64,000 nucleotides of DNA from Amoebidium appalachense. Taxonomy: Eukaryota; Ichthyosporea. The position numbers and the translations under genes are program-made. Positions 1 to 10,845 of the stretch are shown here, piece by piece (the first letter of the stretch is position 1; each line of letters begins with the position of its first letter). The stretch covers positions 2,604,001-2,668,000 of the forward strand of contig CAVNZM010000005.1 of the NCBI GenBank assembly GCA_963693365.1, written 5' to 3'. The notes beneath the pieces were generated by a model that worked only from the letters and a program-made list of their open reading frames with translations, was not told where the DNA came from and searched no databases.

Positions 1-19
1 GACACTCGGTATCAGCTGG

Positions 20-90
<71 letters not shown>

Positions 91-94
91 TGCG

Positions 95-3000
95 CTATAA
101 TTTTGTAGTGATGTGTTTCTCAAGCCAATCAATACATCTAATAAACAGGTCGTAGTTACGCGTGTTTAGTATAAAATCAAGGATGTTGTAATTTACAGGT
201 AGGCTATCTTTCTGGGTGTCTGTTGTGAATGTGACGTGTGTGTGTTGCGGTATTATGTGGTCTATCAAACTACATTTGGCGATACATGACCGGTTAAACT
301 GGTGTGTGTGTGTGTTGTTTGGGCATGCAAATGATGCCACCTTATACTTATTAGATCTCCACTGTATAGCACGTGTACAGTAAAAGCGTGGTAATTGATC
401 AATAATACCATCAGCTAGAGAAAGACCAGTTCTACAGGAAGGTAATATGTATTTAGGTGTTATACACTTGCGAGTGCCATATTTGGCAATATGGTTGAGG
501 CGGTCAGTATATATAAAACGAGACATAAGGCTTAGTTTTTCAAGGTGTATGCTTTCATCGGGTCTAGTGTCGTGTGGTATCTTTTTCCATTTGTTATATT
601 GCGTGATTATCTTGTGATTGTGTACATGTTTAATAAGTAAGTGGCAGTCCAAAGTCACACACACACTATTGCGGGGTTTATTTGTATTTGTGCCCAGGGG
701 AGAAGGGGAGAGAGAGGGGAGGAAAGAGGGGAGAGGTGAGGAGGGGACAGGTCGGATAGAGAAGAGAGGGTGGGAGGGCAAATACTTCTTTAAGCGGCTT
801 ATGTGCTTATTGAATTTCAGCGCGAGATAGGATACTCTAGCAGCTATTGGGACCAGACCATATATCGAGAGCGTTACAGGCCCAGGTTTACAACAGTTGT
901 TAGATAGAAAGGAGGCAACTTCTGCTTCAAGGAAATTTGCCAAGGGTTTAAGCGCTCTAGTTCTCTCTTTCTTGATCCAAGCGGCGAGAAGGGGTAAACC
1001 ATATTCACATGCCGGGAAGACAAAAGTGCGAATAAATGTAAGTCTAATAGAAGGATGGAGGGGTGTGTCTTTAAAAATATTAGCCGAGAAGAAAGCTAAC
1101 CGCTTACGAGCCAACTCTACCCTCTTTTCGACCATATGGGGAAACATAACACCAACAGAATCAACCGGAACACCAAGATATTTGTATTCTGGAACTATAG
1201 GTACAGGTTTAGATGATAATGTAAATGTGTGTAAATTGTTAGCTATATCAGGTACAAGAACACCACATTTGTCTATGTTAAGGATCATAAGGTTTGCCTT
1301 GCACCACTCTGACACTACATCGAACAATCTTTGCAGGCGTCTAGGGGTACGGGCAAGGAGGGACAGATCATCAGCATAGAGAAGTGCAGGCGGAAAGTTA
1401 TTAATAGGGTCATCGTTTTCGGCGTAAATCTTGACAGCCAAATCATCTATAAATAGGTTAAACAAAAAGGGGCTAAGCAATGAACCCTGCAAGAGACCTC
1501 TAGTACGAGCAAAACCATATGAAAGATGCCCATTAACCACAGCTCTACCATAGGTTTGAGACAAGAGTGCTTCTAACAGAACACCAATGCAGTGTGGTAC
1601 ACCCCGTGCAGCAAGCTTTTCCCATAGGAGACCAGGGGAGACAGAATCGTAAGCAGTTTTCCAATCAATAAAGCCAACATATTGTGCACCAACTTGCATA
1701 GAATCGTGCAGTGCCATTATTTGAACATAACATGAATTGTTTTTACGAAAAGCGGATTGGCATGGGTGTATGTGAAGAATAGATTGAAACCTAGGGTGAT
1801 GTGCAAATAACCTAAGTAAGCAAGCTTCAAAGAATCTACGAACAACCTGGGTTAGTGTAATGGGGCGAAAGGATGATATGGGGCCCTCAGAGTCCTTCTT
1901 AACTATGGGGATCACTAAGGTATCTAACCAAGATGACGGGACATGTCCACATTTAACACACCAAGAAAAGAGAGAGCTTAACATGATAGTAAGATCAGGT
2001 TTAATAGCACGATCACTTTCCTTTTGTGGGTAGGAGGGAACAAGGATTTTAAGAAACCCAGCAGGGAGTCCATCAGGTCCACAAGACTTACTAGAGCTAT
2101 AACTAGATATCACAGACCATATGGCATCGGGACTGAAAAAGGGGAGGATCGATTCTATGGGGATAGATGGGTCTACAGGCCACACAATAGGTTTCTGAGC
2201 GGGGGTCCTATCTTTAAACAGTTCCGAGAAATACTTATCAGAGTCTATGAGGGGGTCTCCAGTGGTATCACCAATAATACGAGCAGGGGGGCCAAATCGA
2301 TTCATACTAGCAAGCCGGCGCAAGCTTTCCTTTTGAGACAGGGGTTCACCTAGTCTAGCGGGAGTGGTGTTTGGTAACAAGAGAGCATCGGGATATTCCT
2401 TCCTACCACCGCCAGCATAATCACCGAGATCTATCAAATCATCAACAATAAAGTTAGTGCATGTATCTAGTACGAGATGTGAATCTGGCCTGGCTTGTGC
2501 AGATTCTAATAGGCGCATATATATAGGGTGTTTCGTAGCATAGCATACACATACATCAACTCTACCCCACTGTGACTTAAGCTGGGATAGACGGAGGCGA
2601 AAGGTGGGAGGGGGAGGGGGGAGCAGATCAAGGGAGATCTTAGGTAGGAAAAGGATAGGAGAGTGGTCAGATGACCTAGAGAGGTTAGGAGGGAGAGAGA
2701 GTTTTGACATGGTTGATGGCCAAAAGGCCACTCCCCAGTCGGTGTTGTGGGCATGGGATATTTGAGGGAACCGCAAAGTGTGACTTTGGACATACCTTGC
2801 TAAAGGGATAGCACGCTCCGGGGGCTTAGATGGGTACCCGACACTCACTTGCAGTGTGTCTGTGTGGTGGAGTCGCGTGTTAAAATCACCTAAAATAACA
2901 GTGGACATTGGTAACTGTGACAACTCGTGAGTCAATTCGACAACCGACATAGATGGTGGGTAATATACAAAAGTAAAAACATTAGAAAGAAACTCTATAG

Positions 3001-3403
3001 AAACCGAGAATTCCGTTTTTGCTACCGGTTTGCACTTCACTCTCACGTGTGGTGCGGCAAGTACAATAATGCCTCGGTTTTTCGCGTAACCGGGGTGTGT
3101 GGATGTGTCGACCAATGTAGAGTTGAATTTGTGGTGGTTTTTAAACTGTGTTTCGCAAATCACTGTAAACGTGTGGTTGTTTGTCTGTTGTTGTATGTAG
3201 CTGATTTTATCGTCGAGTGTCCCGGGGGGGGAGGCCCTTTTGGGGGCCCAGTGTCCGAGCATTCCAGAAGAAGAAGGATAAATTAGGCATCGGTTTGGTC
3301 CGACACCTGTGGGGTTGGTTCCCACTTGTCGCTTACGGGGTCGTATGCACGACCTTCCGCCAGCGCGAACAGTTCGCAGAAGAGCTCGATTTCCATCTCG
3401 CAT
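95..3403 (-). CDS. LINE ORF2: APE-type endonuclease plus reverse transcriptase
   Basis: It nicks target DNA and reverse-transcribes the LINE RNA (target-primed reverse transcription, known for the family). Visible motifs, numbered from the upstream ATG: endonuclease GDFN near residue 172 and SDHSPI near 246; RT motifs RPITLT, FIDWKTAYDSV (catalytic Asp), QGSLLSPFLFNLFIDD, and the YADD active site near 674; then YKYLGV. A C-terminal Cys/His cluster (around the HQFNRSCIAKC segment) resembles the zinc motif at LINE C termini. The frame is open for 1,102 codons, but the true start is probably the ATG at 3262, about 20 nt after the ORF1 stop, because the first 47 codons overlap ORF1 in another frame. 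No internal stop or frameshift is seen, so the protein could be active. Confidence 0.93.
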   Translation of the reverse strand: MRDGNRALLRTVRAGGRSCIRPRKRQVGTNPTGVGPNRCLIYPSSSGMLGHWAPKRASPPGTLDDKISYIQQQTNNHTFTVICETQFKNHHKFNSTLVDTSTHPGYAKNRGIIVLAAPHVRVKCKPVAKTEFSVSIEFLSNVFTFVYYPPSMSVVELTHELSQLPMSTVILGDFNTRLHHTDTLQVSVGYPSKPPERAIPLARYVQSHTLRFPQISHAHNTDWGVAFWPSTMSKLSLPPNLSRSSDHSPILFLPKISLDLLPPPPPTFRLRLSQLKSQWGRVDVCVCYATKHPIYMRLLESAQARPDSHLVLDTCTNFIVDDLIDLGDYAGGGRKEYPDALLLPNTTPARLGEPLSQKESLRRLASMNRFGPPARIIGDTTGDPLIDSDKYFSELFKDRTPAQKPIVWPVDPSIPIESILPFFSPDAIWSVISSYSSSKSCGPDGLPAGFLKILVPSYPQKESDRAIKPDLTIMLSSLFSWCVKCGHVPSSWLDTLVIPIVKKDSEGPISSFRPITLTQVVRRFFEACLLRLFAHHPRFQSILHIHPCQSAFRKNNSCYVQIMALHDSMQVGAQYVGFIDWKTAYDSVSPGLLWEKLAARGVPHCIGVLLEALLSQTYGRAVVNGHLSYGFARTRGLLQGSLLSPFLFNLFIDDLAVKIYAENDDPINNFPPALLYADDLSLLARTPRRLQRLFDVVSEWCKANLMILNIDKCGVLVPDIANNLHTFTLSSKPVPIVPEYKYLGVPVDSVGVMFPHMVEKRVELARKRLAFFSANIFKDTPLHPSIRLTFIRTFVFPACEYGLPLLAAWIKKERTRALKPLANFLEAEVASFLSNNCCKPGPVTLSIYGLVPIAARVSYLALKFNKHISRLKKYLPSHPLFSIRPVPSSPLPSFLPSLSPSPLGTNTNKPRNSVCVTLDCHLLIKHVHNHKIITQYNKWKKIPHDTRPDESIHLEKLSLMSRFIYTDRLNHIAKYGTRKCITPKYILPSCRTGLSLADGIIDQLPRFYCTRAIQWRSNKYKVASFACPNNTHTHQFNRSCIAKCSLIDHIIPQHTHVTFTTDTQKDSLPVNYNILDFILNTRNYDLFIRCIDWLEKHITTKL

Positions 3404-4245
3404 CGGCGTTTGCGCTCGAGCAGTTTCTCACCAGAAAACATTGGTTCCTTCGTGTCCGTGTCTATCACGCTCGTAGCATCGTTTTCCAACTTTGCGAGGA
3501 ACTCTTTTGCCTTGCTGATGCGTACACGACATCGTGTGGCGCACGCATTCTTAGCAGACACTTTACGTTCTTTGTCTGCTTTCTGAATGTTTTCCGGCGC
3601 GCATGGGTCGTAGCTTGGGAGGTGGGTGAAGAAGCTTCCACACCCCTTTGTCGCGTCACGGATGAACGCACGGTTATAGTCGCCCCGTACTGCTACTTCC
3701 AGCACATCGTATCCAATGAAGGACAGACAAAGGATGCGAGAGCACCGGAAGCCGAGAGCCTTGAAGATGGACCACATGGCCCTGTGTGGGCGTCTGCCGT
3801 GCTTGACTTTGAAATACACCCTCTCGTATTTGGGTGGGATGTTGATGTTACCGTTTGCTTGGGTGTTCCCCTTAGCCGGCGGTTTGGGAGGGGAGTTGCG
3901 GCGGTACTCGTTGCCTGCAAGAATGCTGGCATATGTTTCCTTGGCAATTTGGCGGAGCTCGGGTGTTTTACGAGAGTTCGCATATTCTAGGAACTCTGCC
4001 GGGAGCTGTGCTTCCGGTCCTGTGTTGTTTTGTGTTGGGGTGGAAATGTCTCCGTCGCGAGATGTTTGCTCATGAGTTTTGGGGTTTTGCGATCCACTAA
4101 TGTTTAGCTGGGCTGTGAGTGAATCAATGGTGAGCTTGAGTTGGGTATTTGTCGCGGGTTCAAATCCCGTCGGGATCATCTTTTTCTCATCCTCTTCTCG
4201 CTGGGGTAAAAGCCAGCACGCCTTTACTGGCGTCATCACAACCAT
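3283..4245 (-). CDS. LINE ORF1-like protein
   Basis: A 320-codon open frame directly upstream of ORF2 in the element's sense direction; by position it is the ORF1 (RNA-binding/coat) protein, but I recognise no zinc knuckle or RRM signature. The middle contains a basic, aromatic stretch (RVYFKVKHGRRPHR), the C-terminal half is charged and predicted helical (KEFLAKLEN, GEKLLERKRRCEMEIELF). The N terminus reads MIPTGFEPATN, which is what the antisense of a tRNA T-arm encodes, so the first part may not be original ORF1. The start (4245 or the ATG at about 4179) is uncertain. Confidence 0.6.
   Translation of the reverse strand: MVVMTPVKACWLLPQREEDEKKMIPTGFEPATNTQLKLTIDSLTAQLNISGSQNPKTHEQTSRDGDISTPTQNNTGPEAQLPAEFLEYANSRKTPELRQIAKETYASILAGNEYRRNSPPKPPAKGNTQANGNINIPPKYERVYFKVKHGRRPHRAMWSIFKALGFRCSRILCLSFIGYDVLEVAVRGDYNRAFIRDATKGCGSFFTHLPSYDPCAPENIQKADKERKVSAKNACATRCRVRISKAKEFLAKLENDATSVIDTDTKEPMFSGEKLLERKRRCEMEIELFCELFALAEGRAYDPVSDKWEPTPQVSDQTDA
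4154..4178 (+). other. tRNA T-arm and acceptor-like relic
   Basis: The stem gcggg/cccgt closes a loop starting TTCAAAT, followed by cgggatca: the 3' quarter of a tRNA gene (T-stem, T-loop, acceptor strand). The region upstream to about 4088 gives no convincing D-arm or anticodon arm, so I do not call a tRNA gene. It lies antisense within the LINE ORF1 N terminus. Confidence 0.4.
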
Positions 4246-4578
4246 CGGCAGCTCGGCAGGGGGGGTGCGGCATGCCAGGAGCTACTACTAGAGAGAAGGG
4301 GGGGGTATGATTGGAGGGGGGGTGTTCAGCTAACCTTATATGGATAAAGCAAAGTTACAAGGATTCAAGCCATTGGTTGGGCAAGACCCCTTTTGCCGAA
4401 TATGGATAACAGATCATACACTGCTGTAGGCGGCGGTCAGGAATTGGCGCGCTCTTTACTGGTCACAACCAGTCCGGGAAGGCCATGAGCAGCATTGCCG
4501 AGCACACTGGAATACGGGAATGTTTGCGGTAACGTAGTCGCACTAGGGGGGCAGGGGGCCAGGCCCCAAGTGTTTAAA
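4246..4578. other. Spacer between LINE and the DUF6729/exonuclease gene
   Basis: It holds short G runs (4297-4323) and the TATA-like string cttatatgg near 4335. It would contain the promoter of the gene at 4579 and the 5' end of the LINE; neither boundary can be fixed. Confidence 0.4.
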
Positions 4579-5969
4579 ATGAAGCCAGGCTGCCCTAAGG
4601 GCACAACACAGCGCCCTGGGCATAAAACAGGCGGAGCTAGGGAGGGAGCTGGGCGCAAAAAAAAAGATGCTGCATTTGTTCAGCCTTTAGCGAACTTTGC
4701 AGGTTTTGGGACGGCAAACAAAGCTGTTTTGCAGGAACTAAACGTAAACGTACAACCCGAACAGCCCCCTCTATCTAAGGCCGCCGACATAAGGGCCCGT
4801 GTAGTTGAGGCAGGTAGCGTCCATTCGTTACCAAGAGAAATGGATCGGGCCCCTGCTCCACACCCACCAGACATACAGGTGCAACCCGACGAGGAACCTT
4901 TGCTAAATGCAGCAGCAGATGCGTACCGGGTAGACGAGGATGAAGGGGAGGAAGAGGGAGAAGATAATACGGACGGGGATGACGGTGGAGAGGAGTTTTC
5001 TGACGCGGCGGGCGAAACAATCAAGTCGCACCTGCACACAGTGAAAGAGAGTCTCAAAGATGAGAAGACGCCTGTGGGGTGGCATCTTCCACCTCCCATT
5101 ATAGGCTTTAAATTTGGGGGCGATCCAGCGCCTTTCTACAAACCCAGATGTTTTGCCTGGCTTCCGGAAAGGTTGTCTCCCGGTTTCATGGTGCCGTGCC
5201 CCTTCGATGATCACTACGTGGACCCCCACAACCACCCCCCAACCCACACCGTACTTCTCGCAATGGGTTCATGAGCAACCCCGTAGGACGGCGTGTTATC
5301 GACTTTGACAGCTGCTACTACATTATCACGGCCCGGTACTTTTGTGACACATGCAAAAAAAACTTTGCCGGCACAAACCCCCAGACAATTAAACGCCTTC
5401 CACTCTTCATGCGTGATCAGTTTCCGGCCTACCTTAGCCACCGCAGTGGGCTCGACCTAAAGGTGGTAACATTGTTGCGTGCACTGGCAGACAAAGGTGT
5501 GGGCCCAAACGCCTTTGCCACCCTCCTCTCGGAGCTCCACAAGCAGCGATACGACGAGCAGCGGCTCCTGTATTACTCGAGGGCGCTGCATTGGACCAAG
5601 TATGAACTCAAAAAGCGTAACGATTTCCGCCCCCACGACCAGCGCCTGACAGAACTTCCCCCAGAGGAGCAGGCGGCTAAGTTCTCGGCGTTTGGTGACA
5701 AAAATGGTTACGCTGGACATGTGCCTTCAGGCAAGTGTGCACTGCATTTTGGGTGTGTAAATGGTCCCCATTGTTTTGTATGCACGTGCTTGGGCATTTT
5801 TTGGGTTGGCTTGGTAGGGTTTTGTTTTATTATTTTTTATTTTTTTTTTAGGGGGGGGGGGGGACTTGGAAATGGGTTTTGGAAGTGTGGTCAATAAGTT
5901 TCTATTATGGTGGTGGTGGATGTGTGGTGGTGGATGTGCGCCTGTGAGTGTGCGTGTACTTGTGGGTCC

Positions 5970-6000
<31 letters not shown>

Positions 6001-6267
6001 GGGGGGGGGGAGGGGGGAGGGGGGACATGGTGATGGATTAGGTGGTGGTGGTGGCAATCAGTCATGGTGGTGGTGGTGGTGGTGGTGGTGGTGGGGGGGG
6101 GGGGGGGGGGGGGGGGGGGGAGGGCAGAGGGATCATCAGAGGGGTGAAAGCATAACGGTCCATGTACCAGTGAGTGTGCTTGGGAAATCGTGGAGAACTG
6201 TTATGCCTGAAATTAGATGGTGGGTGTGCGCATGTGTGTCTGTGTGTGTTGGGGGAAAGGAGGTGGA

Positions 6268-6317
<50 letters not shown>

Positions 6318-6979
6318 GGGCACATGGTGGTAGACTGGATCTTGGTGGCGGTACTTAATGGTTATTATAGTAGTGGCAGGAGGGTGTGGGGGGAAGGGCA
6401 AACGGACGTGCAGGGGACAAACTGCAGATGGGGCACAAAGGGGAAAGAAGGTGAAAGTTGGTGCAATGACTTGGAGGGTTTGCGCGCGCCGGGGAGGCGG
6501 GGGGAGGGGGGGGGGGGGGGGGGGGAGGGGGGGGGGGGGGCAAACGGCCGGAGATGGGTGTGTAGCGTTTTTGAGATGGGAAAAGCCATACAGACTTACG
6601 AAAATACAGAGAGGTGAGATGAACACGAGGGACTAGAGGGAATGGGGGGGATGGTCCTGATGGGAGGGTGGTGGAGTTCTAACAGTACTTGGGGTTCAGG
6701 CAAATACCTGAGTGCCGTGTATACTGAGTTCAGCGACCGCACGGCAAAGTACCAGAGCCTGGACACGCAGCTCAAGCCCGTAAACAACGTGCTCAAGGCC
6801 GACCACACCTTCCAAATTGGGAAGCTCACCGGCATCAATGGGGAGCCTCTGTACCGAGGCCTATGGACTTGTGTAAACGAGCTTGGCGGTGTGTGGTCCC
6901 TCCTCTTCTCCCCCCCCTCCCCCCACTCTCCCCCAGGCCCCCTCTCCCCCTCCCCCCCCCCCCCCCCCACACACGCCCA

Positions 6980-7010
<31 letters not shown>

Positions 7011-7242
7011 ACGCCCCCCTCCCCCCCTCCCCCCCCCCCTCCCCCCTCTAGGGCCTTTAAATCTCTTAGGCTCCACATTTAATGAGGTGGCACACTGTGA
7101 GTAGAGGTTTGTAGTATGTGGGTTTTGGGGACAATTCTTGCCCTGTCGAGCAAAAACTAGGAAGCTCCAGATATGTGTGTATGTGTTTTTGCTGGGTAGA
7201 GATTGGGGTGGGCTGGGGTGGAGCTTTCTTTTGGCGGGGAAT

Positions 7243-7281
<39 letters not shown>

Positions 7282-7433
7282 GGGGGGAGGGGGGGGGGGG
7301 GGGGCAAGCTTCTGCCAAGCAGAATGGGAGTAGGGGCCAGTGATTGCAAGGGATGCAGGGGGGGGGGGGGGGGGGGGGAGAGACACCACCGTCGGGGTTG
7401 AAGGTAGAGAGGGCAAGAGGCCCGGGGTGGGGT

Positions 7434-7465
<32 letters not shown>

Positions 7466-8933
7466 AGTAGGTGCCATATGGAGGGCTGTCCCATGGTTTG
7501 GGGGGAGGGGGAGTGGGGAAGGATCGTGGGCACATGGGTTTGGGGGGAAGGCAGAGAGGGGGAAAGGATTGTGATCACAAGGGTTTAGGGGGAGGAAGGG
7601 GGAAGGATTGTAGGTACATGGGTTTAGGGGGGAGGGGGGGGGGGAAGATTTTGGGGGAAAGGGAGGCCTGGGGAAAGTATGTGGGCACATGGGTTTGGGG
7701 GGAAGGAGGGGGAAGGGTTTTGGGGGAGAGGGAGGGGAAAGTATGTGGGCACATGGGTTTGGGGGGAGGGAGGGGGAAAGGATTGTGTGGGCACTGAAGT
7801 CTCGTGAAGGGCCATGTGGTAAGGGAAGCTAGAACATGCATGGCTGCTGGGAGATGCCCTCTCACACAGTGCGGCACCCCAGAGATCCGGGCGCAGGTAT
7901 TTACACGAGACTGCAGCCACCAGGAGATTGAGCCCGTGATCCAGCGCATCTCTGCCACCACGGCGGCGCTCAACAGCAAGGGCCCGGCCTTCTTCTACAC
8001 AGATCGGTGCTGCCAAGACCGGGCGTTTGTTGAGCGCATGTTTCCAACCCTAGCCCGGCCAAAATGCCCCGTCCGTCTGAACGAGGCTGCGCTGGTAAGC
8101 GTGACGGACGGTCTGCCTGGGCTGGAGCTGCCGGCCAACTACCCTAAGCCGGTGTACACCGACTGCCAGGGGGCGGTGGTGGCTACAGCGGCCATTCGTG
8201 CCGACCTGGAGGGGCAGCAGCACCGCGTGGTGGGGCTGGACTGCGAGTGGGTCTATCGGGTGGGCCAGGCGCGGTCCAAGGTTTGCACGCTGCAGATTGC
8301 CACCGCACGGGCCGTGTACATCTTCCACTTGGCACGCATGGGCCCCAACCACAGCCCGCCCGCGCGGCTGGTGGACGAGCTGATTGCGCTGCTTAGGGAC
8401 CCCAGCATCATCAAGGTGGGCAAGCAGATCGGCACGGACTCGGCCCACCTCAACAAGGACTACGGCACCCCTGTGGCCAGCTATCTGGAGCTGGGCCGGT
8501 TCTGCTATGCCCGTGCAGCTATCACCTCTGCGGCCCGGGGCTTGGCCGACATCACTGCCCAGGTCATAGGCAAGAAGCTGCCCAAGCCGGCACTTGTTCG
8601 ATGCTCCAACTGGCACGAGCCGCTATCAGAGGTGCAGGCCACCTACGCTGCCCTTGATGCATATGCGTCCCTGCAGGTCTACTCGGCCGTGGTCGATAGG
8701 CCAAACCTGTCAGGTGTGTATCCCACCTGCTTTTTGCCCCAGTGCTTATGTGCTTATGCCAGATATAGAAAGATTGTGGGCCCCCCAGAGGGAGAGGGGA
8801 GGGGGAGGGGAGGGGGGGGGGGGGGGGGGGGGGGGGGTGGCTGACCACATGGGCCAGTGTTCCAGTTGTGTTATGCTGGGTGTCGGGTGGCTATCAAAGG
8901 AGGGGGTGATTGGTGGTGGTGGTGGTGGTGGGT

Positions 8934-8970
<37 letters not shown>

Positions 8971-10013
8971 CTATAGCACTGTTAACACGTGCAAGTGCCA
9001 CACAAGCTGGGCACTGGGAGAGGGGGGGGGGGGGGGGAGGGAGAAGGGGGGGGGGGGGGGGGGAAGGGGGTTGCTAAGGAATATGCATTTGATTTTTGTG
9101 GAGCGAAGAGAAAAACGTTGGTGCTGTGGCTTTTTGGCTGAGTTTTTTGCTTCCCTCTATGACATGCAGCGCGGCTTCATGCAAAGGCACTCGGTGAAGG
9201 GGTTGAGATTGTGCCCCGGCGGGGCCCACATGCTGCAGCAGCCACCGGGGTGGTGCTGGCTGTGCAGCCGGAGCGCTGGGGGGGCATGAAGGTGGGCAAG
9301 AAGCATGCAGTGGTGCGGGTGGATCAGGTGCTGTCGCCGGCCATGCAGGTGCCCTTTGGCCCCGACAAGGGCAAGACCCTGGGAGAGCTGGGCCCGCCGC
9401 CCTTTGAGCTGATGGTGCACCTGCAGTGGCTACGGCCCATTCAGCCCCCACCGGACCCAGGTGCCGAGGTGCCGGTGGTCCCTGACCCAGCCCCTCCCCC
9501 TGCCAGTCCTCCCCCTGCCGAGCAGCAGCAACCCCTTGCCGGCCCACAGGCACCCCCCCAGGACCCCCAGGCAGCCCCGGGGGGCCTTGAGGCAGCCCCA
9601 GGGGGACCCGAGGCAGCTCCCAGAGAGGGCATGTTGGGCCAGGCACCGCCTGGGGAGGTGGTGTGGCAGACTGTGCTGAATGACGCCTTCCACTCCATTG
9701 CAAACACGGCGGACGGCACGTACAAGTCACACCCCCGCAGGGCTGAGTACGCACGCGCACTCAGCGAGGCAATATTTGTGTGGAATGAAGAGGATTACGG
9801 ACATGTGAAGGTGCCCCCCCCTCCCCCCCCCCCCCAAAATAAAAAATAAAAAATAAAAATAAAAAAAACGGCAACAACAACATGCGTGACTGACGCGCAC
9901 ACACACATACACTCGTTAGCACACACTCACCATTCCACCCACAACCATGCACACCTTCGACAAAACTTCTGAGGGAAGAGAGAGAGCCTGAGCCTCAGAG
10001 AGAGGGGGGGGAA

Positions 10014-10070
<57 letters not shown>

Positions 10071-10637
10071 GGAGAGTGGGGGTTATTCATATGCCTAGAG
10101 AGAAATAATGTAGGGTTGTGGGGGGAAATAGCCACATGCATTTTTTACTTGTGTTGGGGGAGAAGATGGGGGGGGTGGAGGGGAGGGGTCCTACAATAAC
10201 GGCAGGTATCAAAGTCTACCAAACCCAAATTGCAGTGTGCGTAGTAAATTAATATTGGCATCCTGCCTCACAGGGGGTGCTGGAGCAGAAGGGCATCGAC
10301 ATTGAAACCGAGCTCAAGGGCGGCGACCTGAGCTACTTCATGGAGCGCATCCGGCGGGTTATTCCCGACCCATACACGCTGGTCTCGCGGCTGGTGGAGT
10401 TCAAAAACACCTACAAGGATGTGCCGCCCGGACCGGATGGCAAGCCTCTGTTCAAGAAGGATGGCTTTGAAAGACTCGAGGCAACATCCCCCCCCCCCCC
10501 CCCCCTCCCCCTGCAGGCGCCCAACAACTCCACCACCACAGAAAAGATTCTTCGCTTATTTGTCATCCTTGGTTCATCTGCACACACACGCACACCCTAG
10601 CCTCCCCCCCCCCCCCCCCCCCTCCCCCCCCAAACAT

Positions 10638-10713
<76 letters not shown>

Positions 10714-10794
10714 CCCGCACGGCCCTTGCTGCCTAGCCAGTTGTTTTTTGCCTTTCCCTGCTCGTTTTTTTCCTTAGCAACCCCATCCCCCCCC

Positions 10795-10845
<51 letters not shown>

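Larger units (their letters stand above)
1..4245 (-). mobile_element. Non-LTR retrotransposon (LINE), nearly full length, 3' end off the window
   Basis: The minus strand carries ORF1 (3283-4245) followed by an APE-endonuclease/reverse-transcriptase ORF2 (ending at 95), the usual LINE order. The 3' untranslated region starts at 94 and holds a GT/AC array (about 20-86). Comparison with the truncated copy at 15484-15975 shows that about 245 bp of the 3' UTR lie beyond the window start. The 5' boundary is not determined; 4245 is simply the first ATG of ORF1. Both ORFs are open, so the copy looks young. Confidence 0.85.

Noticed and set aside
4088-4180. Complete tRNA gene
   Set aside because: Only the T-arm and 3' acceptor strand are credible; no anticodon arm, and the acceptor stem pairs poorly.
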